DNA of 21,315 nucleotides from Bacillota bacterium (GTDB lineage: Bacteria > Bacillota > Clostridia > Lachnospirales > Lachnospiraceae). The notes under the pieces were generated by a model that was given only the letters and a program-made list of their open reading frames with translations, did no database searches and had not been told where the DNA came from. Position numbers and translations under genes: made by a program. The DNA lies in the NCBI GenBank assembly GCA_023436765.1, contig JAEZHX010000120.1, forward strand, positions 1 through 21,315. Reading direction: 5' to 3'. Position 1 is the first letter of the stretch; each line of letters begins with the position of its first letter. Of the stretch, positions 7,463-14,050 are shown one piece after another.

Positions 7463-7489
7463 GCCGACACCACGAATTTGAGTGTCAGC
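7463..7489 (-). other. Intercistronic hairpin in the ABC exporter operon
   Basis: On the minus strand GCTGACAC pairs with GTGTCGGC (8 bp with one G-U pair, 11-base loop) in the 48-base gap between the ATPase stop codon and the permease ribosome binding site. There is no T-run, so it is more likely an RNA processing or stability element than a terminator. Confidence 0.4.
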
Positions 7490-7494
7490 GCAAA

Positions 7495-8427
7495 TTAATC
7501 CCTTAACTCTTTTCCTGTGATTTCAAGGAATACATCATTGAGTGTCGGCACCTCTGTAATGATCCTGCCGAAGTTGATATTCTGCTCTGACATAAAATGG
7601 AGCACCTGGACCAGGTTATTCTTACCCCTTCCCGATTTGATCTCAAGCAGGTTATCATGATATTCCACGGAATAGATATTAGGGAGGCTCTTCAGGCTGC
7701 TCAGTTGCTGCTCGGTGATTTGATATGCTTCCACTGTAATCTTCTCCCCAATGGAGATCATTGCCTTTAGCTCCTCTTTGGTTCCCTTAGCTATGACCTT
7801 TCCCTTATCAATGATGGCAATATTGCTGCAGATTTGTTCTACCTCCTCCATGTAATGGGAGGTATAGATGATCGTAGCTCCATTCTCGTTCAGCTTCTTG
7901 ATCCCCTCCAGGATCTTATTCCTACTCTGGGGGTCAACCGCTACCGTAGGCTCATCCAGGATGATCAGCTTCGGTTTGTGTACGATACCGCAGGCAATAT
8001 TCAGTCTTCTTAGTAAGCCTCCGCTTAATTTCTTCGGGTAGAACTTCTTATAATCCTCCAGGGAGACGAATTCGATTGCCTCCTCCGTCAGTCGCTTCAC
8101 TTCTTCTTTATCCTTAATGTACAGGCTGCAGAAATAAGCTATATTTTCATATACGGTCAACTCATCAAATACCGCTACATTCTGCATAATGATTCCGATA
8201 TCCTTCTTCAGCTGATACTCATCCGGCCCCATCGGTTTATTGAAAATCTCTATGGTACCCTTATCATACTTTAACAGAGACAGGATACAGTTTATGGCAG
8301 TGGTCTTGCCGGAGCCGTTCGGTCCCAGCAATCCGAAGATTTCTCCCTCCTTCACCTCCAGGTCCAGATAATCCAGGGCAACCAGTTTATCATAACGTTT
8401 TACTAATCCATGTACTTTAACTATCAT
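7495..8427 (-). CDS. ABC exporter ATP-binding protein (LnrL-like)
   Basis: A 310-residue ATPase with all motors of the family: Walker A GPNGSGKTT (35-43), Q-loop Gln82, signature LSGGLLRR (134-141), Walker B LIILDEPT (154-161) and H-loop His191 in TSHYMEEVE. After residue 220 comes the extra C-terminal domain usual in ABC-2 drug/antibiotic exporter ATPases of about 300 residues. ATG 8427 has AGGAGGTAAGCT upstream. It is the first gene of a three-gene operon with two ABC-2 permeases, giving a complete exporter. The upstream region has a weak-35 promoter and two palindromic sites, suggesting activation by the NarL-type response regulator encoded at 10643-11269. The ATPase-permease-permease plus kinase-regulator set matches the B. 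subtilis linearmycin-resistance module in composition. That assignment is by gene content only. Confidence 0.92.
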   Translation of the reverse strand: MIVKVHGLVKRYDKLVALDYLDLEVKEGEIFGLLGPNGSGKTTAINCILSLLKYDKGTIEIFNKPMGPDEYQLKKDIGIIMQNVAVFDELTVYENIAYFCSLYIKDKEEVKRLTEEAIEFVSLEDYKKFYPKKLSGGLLRRLNIACGIVHKPKLIILDEPTVAVDPQSRNKILEGIKKLNENGATIIYTSHYMEEVEQICSNIAIIDKGKVIAKGTKEELKAMISIGEKITVEAYQITEQQLSSLKSLPNIYSVEYHDNLLEIKSGRGKNNLVQVLHFMSEQNINFGRIITEVPTLNDVFLEITGKELRD

Positions 8428-8479
8428 AGCTTACCTCCTACAAACTCTCATACATACGCTTGACGTATCATCTGACTAT

Positions 8480-8508
8480 ATCATATAGAAGCAGGCGGAT
8501 ATATGGAA
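8480..8508 (-). promoter_or_regulatory. Putative activator-dependent promoter of the ABC exporter operon
   Basis: The minus strand reads TTCCAT (8503-8508), a 17-base spacer and TATGAT (8480-8485). The good -10 with a poor -35 is typical of promoters needing an activator. The 5' leader contains a small ATACG/CGTAT hairpin (8454-8468). Confidence 0.5.
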
Positions 8509-8529
8509 GTGAAGGCAGTCACGAGTTAG

Positions 8530-8545
8530 AATGACAAATGTCATT
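8530..8545. promoter_or_regulatory. Response-regulator operator-like palindrome (site 1)
   Basis: AATGACAAATGTCATT is a perfect dyad AATGACA/TGTCATT around a 2-base centre. It is centred near -64 relative to the predicted start of the exporter operon, a position suited to an activator. NarL/LuxR-type regulators bind inverted repeats of this size. Confidence 0.55.
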
Positions 8546-8558
8546 TCAATACACCTCG

Positions 8559-8574
8559 AATGATAAATGTAACT
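8559..8574. promoter_or_regulatory. Response-regulator operator-like palindrome (site 2, degenerate)
   Basis: AATGATAAATGTAACT repeats site 1 with three or four changes in the same orientation, 29 bp away and further from the exporter promoter. The shared AATGAYAAATGT core suggests tandem dimer binding by the same regulator. Confidence 0.45.
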
Positions 8575-8585
8575 AGGTTTGCGCA

Positions 8586-8637
8586 CAAAAAGAAGCATAA
8601 GACTGCCGCCATGCCGGGCAGCAATCTTATGCTTCTT
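8586..8637 (-). terminator. Intrinsic terminator of the isochorismatase gene
   Basis: A 13-bp perfect stem (AAGAAGCATAAGA with its complement TCTTATGCTTCTT) continues after a small internal loop into TGCC/GGCA. On the minus strand the stem is followed by a T-run (TTTTTG). It starts 70 bases after the stop codon of the hydrolase gene and separates it from the exporter promoter region. Confidence 0.75.
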
Positions 8638-8707
8638 ATCAAACGACATTTCCGATCTTCAGATTCAGATCATCATATATGATTGGTACATTTCCTTCCG
8701 ATCACTA

Positions 8708-9253
8708 TTACTTTATCAGACCTGAGATTATTTTGAACACCTCAGTCTTGGCAACTCTGGTCAGCTCAAACAGGATGGATTCACAGGTCGTGATCACAGC
8801 CCCCTCTGCTTCAGCCCTTCGAACAGCCACCACTTTGTCGTCCTCAGATCTGGAACCGATGCAGTCCTCCACCAGAACCACGTGATAACCCTTCGCGATC
8901 AGGTCGATCGCGGTCTGTAGCACGCAGATATGTGCTTCTATTCCACACAGAATGATATTCTTCCTACCCGTTTCATTAATCCTTCGAAGCAGCTCCTCAT
9001 CCTCGGCACAGCTGAAGGTGACCTTATCCTGGTAGGCAAACGCTTCCCCTGCTGCTTCAACAATTGCCGGGACCGTCATACCAATCCCCTTCGTATACTG
9101 TTGGGATATCACCATCGGAATTCCAAGGGCTTGCAAGCCCTTAATCAAAATACTGCTCTTTCGGAGCAGCTCCTCCGAACGATCAATCACAGGAACCAGC
9201 CGTTCCTGATAATCAATGACTAAAGCCATAGTTTCTTCTGCTAATATTCTCAT
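8708..9253 (-). CDS. Isochorismatase-family cysteine hydrolase
   Basis: A 181-residue alpha/beta hydrolase of the isochorismatase/nicotinamidase fold. The catalytic triad is visible: Asp14 in LVIDYQE, Lys77 in YQDKVTFSC and Cys110 in CGIEAHICVLQT. The 'VEDCIGSRS' and 'GAVITTCESILFEL' blocks are typical of the stand-alone YcaC-like group, whose substrates are mostly unknown (amides or vinyl ethers in characterised relatives). It is unlikely to be a siderophore enzyme, because no enterobactin-type genes are near and it lacks the aryl-carrier domain. ATG 9253 follows AGGAGAGGG. It is a single-gene transcription unit with its own palindrome-containing promoter and strong terminator, although it stands between an exporter operon and its likely sensor genes. 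A resistance or detoxification role is possible but is only inference. Confidence 0.88.
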   Translation of the reverse strand: MRILAEETMALVIDYQERLVPVIDRSEELLRKSSILIKGLQALGIPMVISQQYTKGIGMTVPAIVEAAGEAFAYQDKVTFSCAEDEELLRRINETGRKNIILCGIEAHICVLQTAIDLIAKGYHVVLVEDCIGSRSEDDKVVAVRRAEAEGAVITTCESILFELTRVAKTEVFKIISGLIK

Positions 9254-9326
9254 GAAATCCCTCTCCTACCTCTTATCAGTCTCTGAGATAACTGCCCTGG
9301 AGACCTTCCCGCTGAACTCTGATACA

Positions 9327-9339
9327 AGCAATTACTGTT
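9327..9339. promoter_or_regulatory. Operator-like repeat, downstream copy (isochorismatase promoter)
   Basis: AGCAATTACTGTT matches the spacer palindrome in 11 of 13 positions and lies exactly 40 bp from it, at about +11 to +23 of the predicted hydrolase transcript. A second binding site here would favour cooperative repression. Confidence 0.5.
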
Positions 9340-9356
9340 GGTCCTCCGACTTTCCT

Positions 9357-9385
9357 ATCATATAACAGCAGTTACTGCTTGTAAA
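9357..9385 (-). promoter_or_regulatory. Sigma-A promoter of the isochorismatase gene
   Basis: The minus strand reads TTTACA (9380-9385), a 17-base spacer and TATGAT (9357-9362). This is a good housekeeping promoter, about 100 bases upstream of the hydrolase start codon. The spacer is occupied by a palindrome. Confidence 0.65.
9367..9379. promoter_or_regulatory. Operator-like palindrome in the isochorismatase promoter spacer
   Basis: AGCAGTTACTGCT is a perfect 13-bp palindrome around a central T. It lies wholly between the -35 and -10 boxes, the classic position for a repressor of the TetR, MarR or GntR type. No such repressor gene is in the window. Confidence 0.55.
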
Positions 9386-9410
9386 CATCTAATTACTTAT
9401 AGAAAATCAT

Positions 9411-9438
9411 TTGACATAAAAAGCCTGTCATGTAATAC
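9411..9438 (+). promoter_or_regulatory. Promoter of the two-component system
   Basis: TTGACA (9411-9416), a 16-base spacer and TAATAC (9433-9438) stand about 75 bases upstream of the kinase start. The half sites TGACA and TGTCA (9412-9416, 9426-9430) resemble the arms of the exporter operators but are spaced by nine bases instead of two, so autoregulation is only a weak possibility. Confidence 0.5.
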
Positions 9439-9512
9439 TACAGGAGTAACCATCTCATCACTTTTTCCTCTGTCTTAAGCTGTGATCGCTACTTATGATA
9501 CCGGAGGTCTTC

Positions 9513-10610
9513 ATGAACGAAATCATAGATAAAATATTATTAATGGTCTGCTGCCTGGCTTTATATCTCCTGCAGGTAGGGTTCAGCTATGCAGTTGTAC
9601 CGCTTATACTGTGCGTCGCCCTCAGCTGTCTCTCCATGTATGTGGAGAATGATAAGTCACGGTTCATCGGAATTCTCTTATTTACCTTACTGTGTTTCTT
9701 CATGCCGGGATATATGATCCTGCTGCCGGTGTTGCTCTACGACCTTTTTCAAACCCGCTATCAATATGCAGCTGTCGTGGTTCCGGCACTAATTCTGGCT
9801 CACCAGCAGTGGTATGAACCTCCTGTGGTAATTTTTTCGATGTTATTCCTGGCAGTTTCTTATCTGTTAAAACTGAAGACCAATAAATTAAACCGTCTCC
9901 GGGAGGAATTCAACGACCTGCGGGATACCTCCTCCTCATATTCACAGCTAATGGAAGAGAAAAACCGGAGTATTTTAAAGAATCAGGATTACGAAATCAA
10001 CCTTGCCACCTTGAATGAGCGAAACCGTATTTCCAAGGAGATCCACGATAATATCGGTCATATGCTATCCCGGTCATTGTTGCAGGTAGGAGCTTTGTTA
10101 ACCATATCCAAGGAGGAAGCCGTAAAAGAAGGCCTATCTGCCCTGAAGGAGTCCCTTTCCTCCGGAATGGATGATATCCGTAACAGTATCCATAAGATGT
10201 ATGACGAATCGATTGATCTCTTTACACAGGTAGAACAGCTATGTAAGGAATTCACCTTCTGTCCGATCACTTATGAGTATGATATCAAACTCTCCCCTCC
10301 CATCGTGATGAAGCACAGCATGATTGCCATCATTAAGGAAGCCCTGGCAAATATCATGAAGCATTCCAATGCCACGAAGGCAAGTATACTTCTCAGAGAG
10401 CATCCCGCGATGTATCAGCTGATCATTCTGGATAACGGTACAATGGCGGAACGGAAGAAGGAACATCTGATGAAAACGCTTCAGAGTCAGGATAATGAAG
10501 ATGGTATGGGCTTACGGAATATCACGGACAGGGTGAAGGGCTTTGATGGGAACATAAATATCTCCCTGGAGAATGGCTTCAAGCTGTTTATCACTATACC
10601 AAAGAAATAA
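9513..10610 (+). CDS. NarL-type sensor histidine kinase (LnrJ/DesK-like)
   Basis: A 365-residue kinase. The first ~115 residues are about five closely spaced membrane segments with almost no extracytoplasmic loop, so the signal is probably sensed in or at the membrane. A coiled coil (about 120-165) leads to the HisKA_3 dimerisation domain with phosphoacceptor His178 in SKEIHDNIGH. The HATPase domain has the N box EALANIMKHSNA (near 276), a DNG box and the G box GMGLRN (331-336). It should phosphorylate the regulator encoded 32 bases downstream. ATG 9513 is chosen because GGAGGTCTTC precedes it; an in-frame ATG at 9495 lies upstream of that site. The layout and neighbourhood match kinases that control ABC-2 drug exporters. 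Confidence 0.9.
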   Translation: MNEIIDKILLMVCCLALYLLQVGFSYAVVPLILCVALSCLSMYVENDKSRFIGILLFTLLCFFMPGYMILLPVLLYDLFQTRYQYAAVVVPALILAHQQWYEPPVVIFSMLFLAVSYLLKLKTNKLNRLREEFNDLRDTSSSYSQLMEEKNRSILKNQDYEINLATLNERNRISKEIHDNIGHMLSRSLLQVGALLTISKEEAVKEGLSALKESLSSGMDDIRNSIHKMYDESIDLFTQVEQLCKEFTFCPITYEYDIKLSPPIVMKHSMIAIIKEALANIMKHSNATKASILLREHPAMYQLIILDNGTMAERKKEHLMKTLQSQDNEDGMGLRNITDRVKGFDGNINISLENGFKLFITIPKK

Positions 10611-10642
10611 AATGCCTGATGCTCAGGCTTATGGGGGTAAAT

Positions 10643-11269
10643 ATGAAACTTTTATTAGTAGATGACGATAAACTGGTCTGCTCTTCCTTAAAGGTAATTC
10701 TCTCCGCCGATCCTGACATCGATGTTGTCGGGATGGGTTATTCAGGCAAGGATGGAGTTGATTTATACCGCAAGCATAGACCGGATGTAATACTGATGGA
10801 TATCCGCATGGAAATCATGAGCGGTCTGGAAGCCGGAGAGAGGATCCTTGCGGAATATCCCGATGCAAGAATTCTGTATCTCACTACGTTCCTGGATGAT
10901 GATTATATCATAAGAGCTTTGCGAATCGGTGCGAAGGGCTATATGCTCAAGCAGAATTTTGACTCCATCATACCGGCATTAAAGGCCGTTCATATGGGGC
11001 AGAATGTCTATGGGGATGAGATTATCACGAAGCTCCCTCACCTGATTGGAAAGGCCAGTGAGGAGAAGAATCTCACCCTCTATGACTTATCCGAGAAGGA
11101 ATATGATATCATCACGAAAATCGCAGACGGACTCTCCAACAAGGAGATCTCGGAGCTTCTGTATCTTAGTGAGGGAACGGTCCGTAACAATATCAGCACC
11201 ATTCTTGAAAAGCTGAATCTTCGGGACCGTACCCAGATTGCTATCTTCTATTATAAGAACCTGCAATAA
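10643..11269 (+). CDS. NarL/FixJ-type response regulator (LnrK-like)
   Basis: A 208-residue two-domain regulator. The receiver domain (1-120) has the acidic pocket Asp7-Asp8-Asp9, phosphoacceptor Asp53 in VILMDIRM, the switch residue in LTTFLDDDY and the conserved Lys in AKGYMLKQN. The LuxR-type helix-turn-helix (about 145-200) shows 'LSEKEYDII', 'DGLSNKEIS' and 'LSEGTVRNNIS'. It is co-transcribed with the kinase. ATG 10643 follows GGGGGTAAAT; an in-frame upstream ATG at 10619 lacks a ribosome binding site. The likely targets are the palindromes at 8530 and 8559 upstream of the exporter operon. Its stop lies 17 bases from the end of the convergent lpd gene, with no terminator visible between them, so the two transcripts may overlap. 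Confidence 0.92.
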   Translation: MKLLLVDDDKLVCSSLKVILSADPDIDVVGMGYSGKDGVDLYRKHRPDVILMDIRMEIMSGLEAGERILAEYPDARILYLTTFLDDDYIIRALRIGAKGYMLKQNFDSIIPALKAVHMGQNVYGDEIITKLPHLIGKASEEKNLTLYDLSEKEYDIITKIADGLSNKEISELLYLSEGTVRNNISTILEKLNLRDRTQIAIFYYKNLQ

Positions 11270-11286
11270 TGATGAAATCGCAACCC

Positions 11287-12777
11287 TTATCCTCTTTTTC
11301 TTGGCATCAGATGGATTGCCATTCCCTCCACATCCTCCAGGGCTTCCGTAATCGCCTCGCTGTAGGTGGGATGGGGCCGGATCACAGACGCCAGTTCCTT
11401 CACAGTCAGTTCGTTTACAATGGCTGCTGCAAATTCACTGACCATATCGGTGGCACGGTCACAGAGCAGTACCGCTCCTAAGAGCCTGTCGGTCAAAGCA
11501 TCACTGATTACCTTGATGAAGCCCCGTTCTCCCATGGATAACAGAGTCTTGCTGTTTCCGAGCATTGGATATTTTCCTGCCTTAACCGTATAACCCTTCT
11601 CTACCGCCTCGGCTTCATCCAGACCAACCACGGCAACCTCCGGAGATGTATAGATACAGGAGGGAATCACCTCCAGATCAATCGAAGCTTCTTTACCACA
11701 CATCCGCTCCACAGCAACAATTCCCTGGGCGGAAGCCGCATGGGCAAGCTGCCTTCCCCTAATGACATCTCCAATGGCGTAGATCCTGGGTATGCTCGTC
11801 TCAAAGTTCTCATCCACCTTAATGCAGGCTCCCTCCATCACGGGAGATACTTCTTCGCTGAATAGGCCTTCGGTATAGGCCTTTCGCCCAACGGACAGAA
11901 GGATGCCTTCAGCCGCAGCTAGCTTACCTGCCGGCATTTTTACAGCCGGTGTCTTATCCGGATCGTTTTTCTGTTCCGTTGCTTCAACTCCCGACCTTCC
12001 TTCCTCCACATATTCACATAACAGCCCAAGCTCTCCGCCTTCTGTAATACCGGTAACCCTGGCCCTCGTATGGATCTGTATACCCTTCTTCTTAAGACTC
12101 ATGGCAACACTCTGGGAAATCTCCTTATCCATATTGGGAAGAATGCGGTCCATCGCTTCGATCATCTCTACCTCACAGCCGAAATCACGGTAAATCGTAG
12201 CAAACTCCACTCCAATAACTCCTCCGCCAATGATCAGAAGCTTCTGATAGAGCTTGGTTCCGGCTAAGAGCTCATCACTGGTAATCACCTCAGGTAAGTC
12301 CGTTCCCTCTAGCTTGGGAATGATTGGTCTGGAACCTGTTGCTATCAGAACCTTGTCTGCTTCATAGATCACCTTCTCTCCGTCGGGAGCTGTCAGTGAG
12401 ATCCTGTGGAGTGTTTGAGAAGCTCCCAGGAGCGTAGCTGTCCCCTGCAGAAGTGTTACTCCATTGGCCTCCAACAACCCTTGTATTCCCTGACGGTTCT
12501 TAGCCACCACCTCATCCTTGCGGCTCAGAATCTTACCATAATCAAAGCTCAGTCCTTCGAGATTTATTCCTGCTTCTCTAAATCTAGCAGCCTCTTGATA
12601 AAGATGGGAGCTGTGCATCAGAGTTTTCGTCGGGATGCAGCCTCGATTCAGACAGGTACCTCCGATTTCTCCTTTTTCAATTAAAGCAGTACTCATTCCC
12701 AGCTTCGCCGCCTTAATGGCAGCTACATAACCACCCGGTCCGGCCCCGATTACAATCAAATCAAAATGTTCCTTCAT
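11287..12777 (-). CDS. lpdA: Dihydrolipoyl dehydrogenase (glycine cleavage L protein)
   Basis: A 496-residue FAD-dependent disulfide oxidoreductase that re-oxidises dihydrolipoyl-GcvH with NAD+. It shows the N-terminal FAD motif GAGPGGYVAA (11-20), the redox disulfide Cys42/Cys47 in GGTCLNRGCIPTK, the NAD motif IGGGVIGVEFA, the second FAD motif IYAIGDVIRG and the C-terminal His-Glu pair in HPTYSE. There is no N-terminal lipoyl domain. It is about 25 residues longer than usual because of a polar insert at about 258-285 (RSGVEATEQKNDPDKTPAVK) just before LLSVGRK. It is the last gene of the gcv operon, 106 bases after lplA. ATG 12777 follows GGAGGTTGAGAGG. It could also serve other lipoyl enzymes, but none are in the window. 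Confidence 0.93.
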   Translation of the reverse strand: MKEHFDLIVIGAGPGGYVAAIKAAKLGMSTALIEKGEIGGTCLNRGCIPTKTLMHSSHLYQEAARFREAGINLEGLSFDYGKILSRKDEVVAKNRQGIQGLLEANGVTLLQGTATLLGASQTLHRISLTAPDGEKVIYEADKVLIATGSRPIIPKLEGTDLPEVITSDELLAGTKLYQKLLIIGGGVIGVEFATIYRDFGCEVEMIEAMDRILPNMDKEISQSVAMSLKKKGIQIHTRARVTGITEGGELGLLCEYVEEGRSGVEATEQKNDPDKTPAVKMPAGKLAAAEGILLSVGRKAYTEGLFSEEVSPVMEGACIKVDENFETSIPRIYAIGDVIRGRQLAHAASAQGIVAVERMCGKEASIDLEVIPSCIYTSPEVAVVGLDEAEAVEKGYTVKAGKYPMLGNSKTLLSMGERGFIKVISDALTDRLLGAVLLCDRATDMVSEFAAAIVNELTVKELASVIRPHPTYSEAITEALEDVEGMAIHLMPRKRG

Positions 12778-12883
12778 CCTCTCAACCTCCAGCTTCTTCA
12801 GACGTTAACCCTAATGCTATCCGATTTACTCATCTTTTTTTGTTCTTCATCCTTTATCAGTCTTACAAGCTAGCCTACTTCCT

Positions 12884-13879
12884 CTATATTCTTTCGTCTT
12901 TGATTATTGCTAGGATATCGGCTAGGATGCTCTCTCCCACCGTATCAACTTCCAATCCCTTCAAGGCCTCAATCATTGCGGCTCCTCCGAACGGACACCC
13001 GGTCAGCTGATCAGCGATAACCTCAAATAATGCGGTTTCCAGGGCATCCGTATATACGGCACATTGCCTGATGATACCGCCCTCCACCGAAAACTGCAGC
13101 TCCACCTCGCCCCAGGCAAATCTTCTTCCGATGGAATCGCTGAACTGAAGCTTCCTTCCGAAATTCCATTCCCAGGAAGAGAATTTCTCCTCGAGCCGCT
13201 TCAGCTCCTCATGGTCCATGCTCTCCTGCCTGAGAGGCTCCGCAGTCAGAGCATATACCTCCCCGAAGGCTGTAATCAGCTCCTCCCGCATCCTTGGGAT
13301 GGTAAGGTCAGGTACATATTCTGTAAGGTTCGTCACTCTGGAACGGACAGAATCCACACCCTTGGATACCAGCTTCTCCCGCGAAACATTCAGATACTGG
13401 GACAGCTTACTCATATCCACTCGAACCAGGATGGTTCCATGGTGGTAGTTGTGAATACCGTCGGAATAGAAGGCATTCCCTGAGAATTTCCTATCCTCAA
13501 CAGTGATATCATTTCTTCCGGATTTCATCGCAGGAATCCCCAGGTGATTTACTGCCCTGACAATGACCTCCAGCTGTTTCTCCAAATCATAATTTTCCTT
13601 GGAGGCCAGAAAGGTAAAATTCAGGTTCCCAAGGTCATGAAAGACTGCCCCTCCGCCGGATAGTCTACGGACCAGCTTACCGCTGTCCTTCTCCAGCTCC
13701 TGAACCTTGCATTCCTTCCAGGGGTTCTGATTCCTTCCGATGACGATGGTCCTCTCATTCTGCCATAGAAACAGCACCGCTTCGGAGGGTCCGACCCGAT
13801 GAAGGAGATATTCCTCCAATGCCAAATTCTTATAGGGATCCGTCTCTTCTGTTACGATATATCTGATTTGATTGATCAA
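12884..13879 (-). CDS. lplA: Lipoate-protein ligase
   Basis: A 331-residue ligase that activates free lipoate with ATP and attaches it to the lysine of GcvH. The lipoate-binding glycine-rich loop is RRLSGGGAVFHD (71-82), and the active-site lysine is Lys131 in DRKFSGNAF. 'HHGTILVRVDM' follows. The length and the C-terminal accessory domain agree with full two-domain LplA, which does both activation and transfer. The start is a TTG codon at 13879 with AGAGGG five bases upstream; no ATG or GTG is available nearby in this frame. A possible 35-codon ORF ends one base before this TTG. Placement between gcvPB and lpd indicates dedicated lipoylation of the glycine cleavage system from scavenged lipoate. 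No lipA/lipB genes are in the window. Confidence 0.93.
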   Translation of the reverse strand: MINQIRYIVTEETDPYKNLALEEYLLHRVGPSEAVLFLWQNERTIVIGRNQNPWKECKVQELEKDSGKLVRRLSGGGAVFHDLGNLNFTFLASKENYDLEKQLEVIVRAVNHLGIPAMKSGRNDITVEDRKFSGNAFYSDGIHNYHHGTILVRVDMSKLSQYLNVSREKLVSKGVDSVRSRVTNLTEYVPDLTIPRMREELITAFGEVYALTAEPLRQESMDHEELKRLEEKFSSWEWNFGRKLQFSDSIGRRFAWGEVELQFSVEGGIIRQCAVYTDALETALFEVIADQLTGCPFGGAAMIEALKGLEVDTVGESILADILAIIKDERI

Positions 13880-13880
13880 G

Positions 13881-13988
13881 CTATCCCTCTTTCTGTTCGT
13901 ATTTTCCTAAAAGCATATTAATTTGTTTGATTATCTTTGATATAAGTCCGGCTGCTCCATAGGGCAACACTAGATTACTGCAGGACAT
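13881..13988 (-). CDS. Possible 35-residue small ORF before lplA
   Basis: The frame ATG 13988 to TAG 13881 encodes 35 residues with a short hydrophobic/amphipathic middle (LVLPYGAAGLISKIIKQI) and a charged tail (GKYEQKEG). Its stop codon is one base before the TTG start of lplA, as in translational coupling, and its last codons contain the lplA ribosome binding site. Against it: the only upstream purine stretch (GGCGAAGGA) abuts the ATG directly, and no homologue is recognised. The frame is open for another 17 codons upstream with four cysteines but has no start there. It may be chance. Confidence 0.2.
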   Translation of the reverse strand: MSCSNLVLPYGAAGLISKIIKQINMLLGKYEQKEG

Positions 13989-14038
13989 TCCTTCGCCGCA
14001 TATCTCGTAAGCCTTCCAGTCATAACAGGAGCAGCCGG
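13948..14038. repeat. 11-bp perfect inverted repeat with 69-base loop between gcvPB and lplA
   Basis: CCGGCTGCTCC (13948-13958) and GGAGCAGCCGG (14028-14038) are exact complements. On the minus strand the first arm starts 12 bases after the gcvPB stop. No T-run follows, so it is not an ordinary terminator. In RNA it would form a very stable long-loop hairpin that may protect the upstream gcv message or tune lplA/lpd expression. A weak promoter (TTGCCC-17-TATATC, minus strand) could overlap the second arm. Confidence 0.55.
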
Positions 14039-14050
14039 TTCATTTTTATG

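Noticed and set aside
8708..9253. Isochorismatase as part of siderophore or phenazine biosynthesis
   Set aside because: No entA/entE-like or other chorismate-pathway genes are nearby and the protein lacks a carrier domain. It is a stand-alone family member.
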